Shown here piece by piece: positions 30,620 through 39,190 of a stretch of DNA of 39,190 bases; positions within the stretch are counted from its first letter, which is position 1; each line of letters opens with the position of its first letter. Source of the DNA: Acanthaster planci (Eukaryota; Echinodermata; Asteroidea; Valvatida; Acanthasteridae). The notes below the pieces were generated by a model. The model worked only from the letters and a program-made list of their open reading frames with translations, was not told the DNA's origin and did no database searches. A program made the position numbers and the translations under genes. Location: positions 1,834,493 through 1,873,682 of the forward strand of contig NW_019091378.1 of NCBI RefSeq assembly GCF_001949145.1, in the 5' to 3' direction.

Positions 30620-32199
30620 ACTTACATGTAACATGTCACCTTTTTTGTGAAAATCTTCAAATATCGTCTGACGTGTTCAAAAAGCATTTCAAGAGTGTTT
30701 TTCTCAAATAATTTTTTGCAAGAGATAGGGTTTTCTTGCTCACCTTATTTGTACACAGATGTACGTCTGAATTTCCGGATGCTTGATGTATGGATATTGT
30801 GTACAGATATTTCTTTTTATGTGTTATATGAAAGGTACTTTTTTCAGCCGGTTGCTCCTAATTCAGTTAAGAACCAATTTTGTTCAATTGAACAGTGCAT
30901 AAGTGTCATTCAGATTCATACTGGGTGAATGAAATGAGAAATTCCTCCCGAATTTTACTTTCATATTCGTCTAGGGAAATCGTCTTCGCAGTTTGAGCCT
31001 TCAAATTGAAAACTTCAAAGTAAGAGCAGTATACAGTAAATTAAGATACAAATTAAAATGCGTATAGAAAGGAAAAGGAGATTACAAATAGAAAACGTGC
31101 TAGAAGTGTGTCCCACATATTGACTTGAATGTATAGTTTAATATTTCTCAAACAAAGTACACATCAAGAATACAGTACATTTGCTCCAATACTGATTGCA
31201 TGTTTAATCAAAATGAAGAAATGAAACTCTCCTTGGACCTTCATCATGGACGCTGGAAGAAAAATCCTTAAGATGCAGTTTACTGATTTGTAATGCATTA
31301 TTTTTTACACACAAGAAACACACATGTATCTCTGCAAATGTGCATGTAAGATTTTTCGGCTTCTGGTAAACAATGGCTTATTTTCTTTTTGTCACGTTTT
31401 TAAAGCAATAATTTAGCTCTCATGTTTCATTCAATTTTACTTATCCTTTTAGATATTTTACTTTGCTGTTCATTCTTTTCATAACAATTGAAACAGAAAC
31501 AAAATACGAATTAGCAAATTAGCAAATTAACATTGATCAATCATTAGTTTTATGGAGATCTCTACCCGTGAACCAAATGTTTGCTTTCATGAAATATATT
31601 GCATAAACTAGTCACGGAGAAAAAAAAATCAGATGATTTCATGCGTAACGAATAGCATTGCACGAATCTCACAAATGTCTGCCAATTCACGGAAATTGAA
31701 TGCCAAAACACGTACCAGGGAATTGGCTGTGCAATTTTGAAGGTTTTTTATGTGTTTTTTTCCAAATGGAATGCTGACCTTTCAACATTGTGCAATCCCA
31801 TGCTCTTAAAATGAAATTTATTTATCAGTTTTGCCTTTTTTTTTGTGCACCACAGCCAAACATACTTTAGGCCATTTCCTTGTGGTTTGTTGGACTTGGA
31901 ACCATAAGCTAGAGCAGACAATAGAGGGATCCCAATACGACGCTTTTAGCGTGGATCTGCGCACTTCTGCGTTTGAAAACGAGGCTGTATGTGTCAGCTT
32001 CAATTCTTTATACAATCAGACGATTGAAAGTAAGGAGTCAGACACAAAATACATAAAGGTTTGCTCAATTCAGACTTTTCAGGCTGCAAATTTTGGTGGA
32101 AGAGTCTTTCAGGATGACTCGACACGTAAAATCAAAAGAAAAAATAACGGCAATTTACCGCAAACTAACATACCTGTGATGGTCGTGTGTCTGCATGTG

Positions 32200-32345
32200 C
32201 AGTGGGCGTGGTTTAAACTGAAGTGGCGTCACACTTACGAACCGGACACTGCATGTACTGCGTCGACTCCGGGGGCGCGCGACAAAGTTCAACACAGAGA
32301 GCTTCGGTTTCGATGCATATACGCGCAGATGACGCTAATGTGAAA
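32200..32345. promoter_or_regulatory. CpG-rich patch, possible promoter or first exon
   Basis: A sharp rise in CpG (GCGTCGACTCCGGGGGCGCGCG and following) in AT-rich surroundings. On the minus strand it is followed by GTTC|GTAAGTGTG, a good donor at about 32237. On the plus strand a 170-codon frame (31831-32343) ends here but shows no family resemblance. A first exon on the minus strand is possible; no downstream exon was found. Confidence 0.25.
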
Positions 32346-35300
32346 TCCCTCTTTACACAAGAAGAAAACCAGTGATCCTACCGCAGTCTAGTAGTTCTAC
32401 ATGTGTATAACAACTCTTTTAATCATCGTTTTGATTTCTTACCAAAATTGGATAAGTTAACTTTGAATATTACATGGGTAAGATCTAATTATGTAGTATA
32501 AATTATGCTAATAATTTTGTGGCAGTAGTAACTTCAAGTCGAGGATGGGGGAATGATAGTATTCACTGTATTATACATGTATACATTGTTAAGGGCTTGC
32601 CTCAATTTATATTTGCCTTTGATGTCTCTGACAGAAATGATCCAATCATAGTTGATTTAATCTGCCACAGAGACCTCCCAACAGCTGGGCAGGTCATTTT
32701 GTACTTTGCTGTGAACAGTTGATTTGATAAATACCCATGTTCAAGTTGGCATTATATGTGTTTTCCACAATTTGTAATTTGTCCACACAAACTTTTGCCA
32801 GTGTTTGAAGTTCGGAGAGGCTGTTTCTCCTATTGGAATCTTTTAAAGCATGAGAACATATACAAAATCTTATTTGATTCAACAACTTCCACTATTCTGT
32901 ACACTTTCCTCTAAAGTTTGCCATTGAAAACTATCATATTGTGGTATCACATTGAAAATTAAAAGCCTTCTCACAAATGTGGCAAATGTAATCCTATAAG
33001 AAACCAAGATTTTGTGACGAGGTCTGAAAACTATGGGAAAGAGGTACTAGCGCCGGTTATACCCTCATGGCTTGGATGAAATGCTGTGCAATGTACTCCC
33101 ACACAGCATACATGTACATTGTACATATGTACACATAGGCCCATGTCGTACATAAACCACATGTATGTATCACCTCATTCCGGGGGGGGGTGTGGATTAC
33201 GGGCCTGTCGCGTTTGAGCTACAAGGGAAGAATAAAGACAATTTTGATTCTTTTTCCACCAATCTTTTGAAATTATACTGCATATTGTAGCCAATTCTTG
33301 GTTCTCCCTTACTCTGACAAGGGTCTTGGACATTTCTCAGGATTTCTGGTGCACTAAGCTGTTAATTTACACTGTACAATATCAACGTGTCACTTTTAAG
33401 CTCTTGAATTTTTTTCAACTACCCATTTTTAGCACTAAAAAACCTACTTCAAAATTTGCTGGCATGTGCCCACCTACAGCTTTCTGAGTCTATGGGTCTA
33501 GAACAGTACATATGTTGCCATAGACAACAGTGATGAATATCTCCACTTCAAAAAATCAGGAAAAATACTCACAAATTTCACAGGTGTTCAATACACATAT
33601 CAAATTAAAGCGCACTTCCTTATCTTTTATGGCAAGTTTCAGTGGGTTAACTAAACTTTTGAAAATATTTCTCTCCAGAGAAAATCACCCCTCAAAACAG
33701 TCAGGAGGCCCATCACCATTTTGAAAATTGATGCCTTCATTCCATGGTACAATACAGCAATTTGGAGAGCCCTGTTTGGTCTGATACTTACAAAAATACA
33801 AGCTGACACTCCTGCCTCTAGATTCCATCCACCTTTTTAACAAACTACATAGTTCACGTGCCACGAAATGCTCTAAAAGCAGAGAATTGGATAGCCTACA
33901 AATTTTGATTCGGTCTGCGCAGGCAATTTGGACTTACTGGCCCACAACATTTAAACCGCCAAAAAACTTGCATAGTTTCCCCCAAAACATGCTTGTTTCT
34001 CATGGCAGTTATGGGCGTATGGCCATGAGTGTTGTTACATGATACTGTATGTGGCCATGTGTGTAATACTGAATTTCCAGTTTTCTCTGTTGCTTTCAAG
34101 AACTGCTAGTGACTCCAAACTAGGGTTTGATATTGCGAACTAGGGTTAGGTTTTGCATTAAGGGTTAGTTCCCCCAATTATGGTTAGCATCTGCTGACTA
34201 CGGTTGCACTGTGTTTAAATTGGGGGTGCAGCTGCACAGTTTACATTATTTCAAGCTCACAACTCCTTGCTGGAACTGTCGGTTCAAGTTATCTGAGAAT
34301 TTCAAGAATGGTGAAGGCTCATGAAACAAGTATTTAAAAAATTGAGTTCATATTCGCATCAAAAGTAATCTCACCGGGGAAACCCGGTATTGCCTTATAC
34401 ATGTAGTTATGCCTTATTCATTAAGTTTAGGTTGACTCTATACATGCCGATGCAACTGGTGGGGAGACTCTTTGAAGTAACCTTATGAATAGTCAATCAG
34501 GTAATTAAGCCATGGGCCATTTCTTGTGGCACTGTCTTCTGGTCCATGTGGCTCATCTTGCCACATCATCATTCTGATACTAACCTTGTACCTGTACATG
34601 CACACATGTATTTTCCACTTGTTCCATTGTTTGACCACCGAGTCCTCAGCCTATACTCAGGAAGTTTCTTTAAGGATCTTTGGGTGAGTTGCATTTTTAT
34701 TGTTTGAAGAAGAGCTTCTTATATTGTATTTTAAGTGTATACTAGGAGGTCCAGGGACTATATATTGCAGTGAAATTTCCTCAGAAAATTGTGTTCACAG
34801 ATTTCCAGTTTCTTGAAAGTACATGTATTTGGGATTCATTGACTTCCAGTTTCTGCATGATTTTTGGATTTGTCCAATGTATATAAAGGCACTTGAGTCT
34901 TTTTAGAGTAAAAGTAAGTTCTTCGTGTTTGGAAGACTCAAGATTATGTTGCTATTGGCTTGATTAAGTCTGCTGTTTGGCAGACAAGTGCAAGTGTAAG
35001 TGAAGGTTCAAGTTATTTTACGATGGTCACACGGCTGGGTGGAACTTTCATTTTCTCAAAATCTTGAAAACGTATAGTGGATTTGCTTTGCCAGCTGCAA
35101 TGTTAGAGTTCATGTTTGTACAGAGATTCTTTCCATTCATTCGTGAGAAATCATGGCATTGCAATTATTCTGTATTACATTTATGCATGTGTGCAGAACT
35201 CTTACTCTTAGTGCCGTTTGCTATGCTAATTTTCGTTCATTATTGAGGCAGGAACCTTAATGCTCTATAATTATATGCAAACTCAACTCCTAGTTTTATT

Positions 35301-35559
35301 TTATCACTTACATGTAAAAAACTTGTATTTATGATATCGATATTGTGGTGCTAGTGCTGAGTAGTTATACTACACATACATACTGAGGCGATTGTCGAGA
35401 TGTTGTCTCTTTGCCCTGGGTGGGACAGCCATGCATTCCAGCCATTCATTTATAAACACTAGGCAGGAGGCTTGATTATAGGCTCCTGTTTCTTGCTCAT
35501 TAGTATGTATTGGTCTTTTCTACTGCAGTGTTGGACAATGCAGCAGTGGCCAGGGAATT

Positions 35560-36325
35560 GTTTATTTAAGGAGAGGCAGTTTGGGTCCGAGAGGGACCCT
35601 GAGGTTGTTGAGTGGGCGGAGGATATGCGGAGACTCACGAAGGATCTCACTGATGATGCAGAGAGTGTTCAGCTCATCCTTGATCACCTGACTGGACATG
35701 CCCAAGATAAAGTCAGGCTTTGCCCCCAGAAATGCGAACAAGAACAGAGGATACATACACTTGCTATGAGACACCATCGACCAAATGGAGTGACTTCTAC
35801 AGAAGACATCAGCGCCCAGGAGAGTCTCTGCAAGATCATTCACTGCAGCTCATGAAAGTCCTTCTGCAGGTAGAGCTTGCATTGCCCAAGGACTGTCCCC
35901 ATTTGCATAAGAAAGACACCATATTTGTGCGAGAGGTTTGCTACTGGTCTGGCTTATCGCACGCTCCAGCGAGATGTACGGTGGTATGTCCAGGAACACC
36001 AGGATGTGAGTGTTGCCACACTCTGTAGCAAAATTCTGGCATGGGAGACCCCGTCACTGCCTGTGTCAGGGGCCATGTCAGCTCGTGTAAGCTCAGACTA
36101 TGGACAACTTCAGCAGCATCTTGAAAAGCAGGTGGAACAGTTTCAAGCAACCCAGGCAGCGGTAGATAAGTTCTGCTAACAGTTGGCTCATTTGCTGCAA
36201 AGCCCTCAGCCACCCCCCATGGGAGCCATGTGGAAATTCAGTGGCCTGACATGCTATTCATGCGGCGGGTTGGGTCATATGAAATGAGTTTGCCCCAGTA
36301 ACCCAAGACTGACTAGACAGAGCCA
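35560..36325 (+). pseudogene. Gypsy gag relic with CCHC knuckle
   Basis: Capsid-like signals are spread over three frames: WAEDMRRLTKDLTDDAE with LILDHLTGHAQDKVRL (frame to about 35750), then RRHQRPGESLQDHSLQLM (35800-35860), then FATGLAYRTLQRDVRWYV (from about 35937). A zinc knuckle CYSCGGLGHMK (36262-36294) of C-x2-C-x4-H-x4-C form is interrupted by a stop before the last cysteine. These match gag proteins of Ty3/gypsy elements in marine animals. Confidence 0.8.
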
Positions 36326-36542
36326 TCGACTAATTAACCAGCGGTGGCCAGACATCGACATCCTAAAGCAACTGGGCAGAAGCACCTCGTCCACCAATGC
36401 AACAACCCTCAGGCCTGCCACCCAGAATCCATCTTCAAAGACTGGCAAGAAGTCCCCAAACGCCAGGCCTCTATCGTAAGGAGCCAAATGGTAGAGGGGA
36501 AGGATGGCTCACCAACTATAACTAGACAGGAGGTGTTTGACA

Positions 36543-36709
36543 GAGCAGTGGCCAGCAGTCCAGAAGTCACCATATCAGTACATGGCAAGGAGATTCCCTT
36601 CATCTTGGATACTAGAAGTGAAGTGACTGTTCTGCCAGACACCCTCTACCAACAACTGAATACTTGTGTACCCATAAGGGAAGATGTCGGGAGATGGTTA
36701 AGAGTCTAA
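36543..36709 (+). pseudogene. Gypsy retropepsin relic
   Basis: ISVHGKEIPFILDTRSEVTV reads as an aspartic protease active site, where the family has DTGSE; the glycine is changed to arginine. The frame closes at 36709. An isolated piece, not functional. Confidence 0.82.
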
Positions 36710-37439
36710 TAGGGCCAATGGCCTCAGGATTCCCTGTGCCGGCTATGCTGAGGTTCACATGGAGATCCTTGGGGTGCAGCTCAACCAAATGGGGACACTA
36801 ATCTCTTCATGTAACTCCGCGTCCAGCCATAAAGAAGGGCCTCCTAGGGTCTAACGTGTTGCGAGAGCTACACACAGCCATGAAGGAGCAACATGGGTGG
36901 CACTACGGAGTGAAAGTTGAAGAGATGGGAGGAATGTAATGGGTTGGTGCATTGTTTACATATGACCTAGGGGAGCAACACAGGCCAAGACATCATTTGC
37001 CAAGGTTGGAGGCCGGGAACCGTTGTGCATATCTGCTCACTCTACACGCATTGTTATGTCACCTGCATCACTAGACAGGTAGATACACAAGAGGTGGCGG
37101 TCCAGGACATCCAGGATGGGTTGAACCTTCCAAAGGGGATAACAGTTGTCGACACATAAGCAACGGCCTAATGAGGACTGGTTCCAGTCGCAGTGGTGAA
37201 CATCAGCAATGATGATGTCAGGCTGCAGCCCAGAAGGAGGCCAGAGTCATTCACTTGAGCAGGCGTTCTATTGCTGTGACAGATGAGGCTATCCACCTGA
37301 AGTCAGACAGTTCTGCTGATGTCACCACTTCCTGTAACAAGATCCAAGCATCAGATTTGAATGAAGAAGTGAAGCTGCCTTTTGACATTGACATTGGAGA
37401 TGCCCAGTCTTGCTCCAAACAAAGGGAGCAACTGTTGAC

Positions 37440-37757
37440 CCCTCTTAGAAGGTACCAAGATGTCTTCTGTTGTAGTGACGACCTGGGCTATTCAGACACA
37501 GTGAAACATAAAATCCCAACCACCGATTAACAGCCAGTGTGTGTGCCCCACCGCTGGATACCACCCCAGCAGATGATGGAAGTGAAGACACACCTCCAGA
37601 AGCTCCTGCAACAGAAGATAATACGACCATCCAAAAGTCCATATGCCGTACCAGTAGTCATCGTGCGGAAGGACGGCACCCTGCAGCTGTGCGTTGACTA
37701 CTGGATGCTGAATGACAAGACCCGCAAGGATGGGTAGCCCTTACCACGCATTGCCTT
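37440..37757 (+). pseudogene. Gypsy reverse transcriptase N-terminal relic
   Basis: DDLGYSDTVKHKIPTTD, a stop, then a frame with IRPSKSPYAVPVVIVRKDG and LCVDYWMLNDKTRKDG, another stop and PLPRI. These are the first RT motifs of Ty3/gypsy elements. The YxDD catalytic region is missing because homology ends at about 37757. Confidence 0.88.
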
Positions 37758-38620
37758 TCGATAACGTGCATCACTTTAATTTGATCTTAGAATTTACTTT
37801 GGATTTTTCTTCCTTCTTTGTTTCTTTTTAACTACTGTAACCAACCCCTTTTTAATTATACATTCTGAGTGTTTAAATACATATATTGTAGTCACTGGAA
37901 AAGAACATTTTGCCGTCACAGTAGCATTTGCTTTTACTACCATTTTTAAGCATTTACTCTTGTTTGTATGAGTAATAACGAAGTAAATGCTTTTACTTTG
38001 ATACAATTGCTAAAAAGTAAAAGTATTTACTTTTTGCTTGTGCTTGACAATAAGCAGTTGCTTCATTTTGTATGAATAAAAATAAGTAAGTTCTACAGAA
38101 TTGGGGTAGTTACTTGACATTTTTCTTGACTGCGTCAGGGCAAGCTTGAAAACGAGGAGCATTTACTAATGTTCAAAATGGCAGCGTTCATGAATGCCAT
38201 TCAAAAGGAAAAGCTTTATGCCTTTCGGAGGGAATCTCAAGAAACCCGATGCAGGCAGTTGTACCAATTTGAGAGTGGCAGAGCAATTTCCTTCAAGGTT
38301 TTTGCCATCAAAATTACTGCCATCGTGTTTATCCGCCATGCTGAAGTCTCACGATACAGCACAGTACTACACTATGCGTCTGTACGTGCAGACAACGGAA
38401 GTCCTATTGTTCAAAACCATTCGGCTGTGCAATCAGCCACAGGCATAAAGCATCTGCTAATATTTAAACAAGTAGATGCTGAGTAGTAAAAGAAACATTT
38501 TATTCGCACAATTTCAAGCATTTGCTCATTCTTCATGGTTTTACTTCTCAGTAAATGCTTTTGCTGTTTGCTTGAACTTCATAGCATTTGGTAGGTTTTA
38601 TTCATACGTCTCAATGTCGT
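37758..38620. repeat. AT-rich stretch with repeated AGTAAATGC motifs, possible non-autonomous element
   Basis: The motif AGTAAATGCTTTT or its inverse (AAGCATTTACT / AGCATTTGCT) occurs about five times in 37922-38035 and about four times in 38510-38592, with one copy near 38159. Two clusters flanking a middle portion resemble subterminal repeats of hAT- or P-type elements. The whole block begins where gypsy homology stops, so it could be an insertion. A 105-codon frame at 38169-38486 has no known match. No terminal repeats were fixed. Confidence 0.4.
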
Positions 38621-38639
38621 CGGGTAATCTGCAAATTTA

Positions 38640-39190
38640 AGTGTAGGTTCGGCCTATCGGTGCGCAGATGGCCCGTACTGTCCATCACTCTCAAGTTTTA
38701 TATCATGACATTACTATGTATCACTCTGCGCAGCGGAGTGACAGTTTAGAACTATAGTTCATTCTTATTCACTCCGTTCAACCGAACAAAATTAAAGTTT
38801 CTATGGAGGTTGTCGCCCCTGAGGGCCCGACGGGCCAACAAGGCTAAACGGGCTGTCCGGCTTTCAGGGTCTGGGCGAGAGTGGCTGATGGGGCCCCTCA
38901 TAATAGGGCTGGATCCTATCCGCTCCGAGCAAAACAAAAGAGGGCTTGTTTTTTGGGTACTCACAATGATCTCCTTTATAATGGAGTAATGGAGATCAAT
39001 GGGTACTCATCGTATAGGCGCGCCACGAGGCGCGCAGGTGTATGCGCATTTGAAGCGGAGCACCCTGCGTACGCGTTACTAATTTACTCCGGCATGTATG
39101 GTCTTTGCGTACACGCACAACGCGTGCAAGAACCTACTTGTAATCACCGGTCTTTCTCTTCGCCGATTGGGGGTGCACTTCGGCTCTGGG
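38640..39190. other. GC/CpG-rich right end, unidentified
   Basis: From about 38640 the base composition turns GC- and CpG-rich. It contains a 21-base palindrome (TCACTCTGCGCAGCGGAGTGA, 38721-38741), a hairpin GATCTCC...GGAGATC (38968-38997) and GCGCGCCACGAGGCGCGC (about 39017-39034). A 70-codon minus-strand frame (38752-38964) is not recognised. It may be a promoter region or a GC-rich repeat cut by the window edge. Confidence 0.35.

Larger units (their letters stand above)
30206..35460. other. Gene-poor stretch after the FLYWCH/MULE gene
   Basis: The 3' UTR of the FLYWCH/MULE gene must begin here. The first polyadenylation-like ATTAAA I noted is at 31052, which is weak. Besides the 168-bp inverted-repeat element at 30452-30619 and a CpG-rich patch at 32200-32345, the region is AT-rich. 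A G9-G10 run sits at about 33182, and a few TTAGGGTT-like words near 34124-34175 are too sparse for telomeric repeat. No other gene recognised. Confidence 0.55.
35520..37757 (+). mobile_element. Ty3/gypsy-type LTR retrotransposon remnant, truncated in RT
   Basis: Gag, protease and the start of reverse transcriptase follow in the usual gypsy order on the plus strand. Many frameshifts and stop codons interrupt them. The copy stops in the RT fingers at about 37757, where AT-rich unrelated sequence begins. RNase H, integrase and a 3' LTR are absent. A 5' LTR could not be delimited; a TATAAA at 34880-34885 upstream is only suggestive. The element is inactive. Confidence 0.88.

Noticed and set aside
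31831-32343. 170-codon plus-strand open stretch
   Set aside because: It is long, but composition changes sharply midway, no domain is recognisable and there is no splice or start context. Kept only as a CpG-patch note.
34120-34180. TTAGGG-like words (interstitial telomere repeat)
   Set aside because: Only about three loosely spaced GGGTTAG words; no tandem array.
38752-38964. 70-codon minus-strand frame in the CpG-rich end
   Set aside because: Arginine/leucine-rich translation is typical of GC-rich non-coding DNA; no match recognised.
1-39190. CRISPR arrays, operons, ribosome binding sites, rRNA
   Set aside because: Spliced genes and animal transposons show this is eukaryotic nuclear DNA; no regular spaced repeats or rRNA-like sequence were seen.

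Overview
The window is animal nuclear DNA, AT-rich, with small exons in large GT-AG introns. It carries many short inverted-repeat elements and an excess of the palindrome TACATGTA. The gene content (TBCK, a FLYWCH/MULE-type gene) and the transposon types (CR1/L2-like LINE tail, Ty3/gypsy, piggyBac-like, hAT-like and mariner-like elements) suggest a marine invertebrate, possibly a non-vertebrate deuterostome such as an echinoderm, hemichordate or amphioxus. That placement is inference; the sequence does not name the species.

Layout. (1) Positions 504-17810, minus strand: sixteen coding exons of TBCK, a pseudokinase-TBC-rhodanese protein. They give 690 codons plus one base, from the initiator ATG through the TBC region. 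All fifteen junctions keep frame. The C-terminal rhodanese-like part lies beyond the left edge. A non-coding first exon is inferred near 20.44-20.58 kb at a CpG-rich patch. (2) Positions 16.8-21.5 kb: the first TBCK intron and promoter flank, filled with inverted-repeat elements, a LINE 3' end and a cluster of TAGGCCTA palindromes. (3) Positions 23613-30205, plus strand, divergent from TBCK: a three-exon gene of about 738 residues with two FLYWCH zinc fingers and a MULE-transposase-like region. Its reading frame is intact but several catalytic and metal-binding positions are replaced, so it looks like a domesticated transposase. Its introns hold a piggyBac-type MITE, a 1.0-kb hAT-like derivative with a BED-finger relic, and a tandem repeat of about 150 bp. 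(4) Positions 30.2-35.4 kb: mostly gene-free, with a 168-bp inverted-repeat element and one CpG-rich patch. (5) Positions 35.5-37.76 kb: a decayed Ty3/gypsy retrotransposon (gag, protease, start of reverse transcriptase), broken off inside RT. An AT-rich stretch with repeated AGTAAATGC motifs follows, then a GC/CpG-rich right end of unknown nature.

How the parts relate. TBCK and the FLYWCH/MULE gene are head-to-head, and a CpG-rich patch near 20.5 kb may serve both. A strong plus-strand donor at 20952 and a plausible acceptor before 23570 fit a 5' UTR exon for the second gene. I see no functional link between the two proteins. The point of most interest is the intact, spliced, probably catalytically dead FLYWCH/MULE gene.
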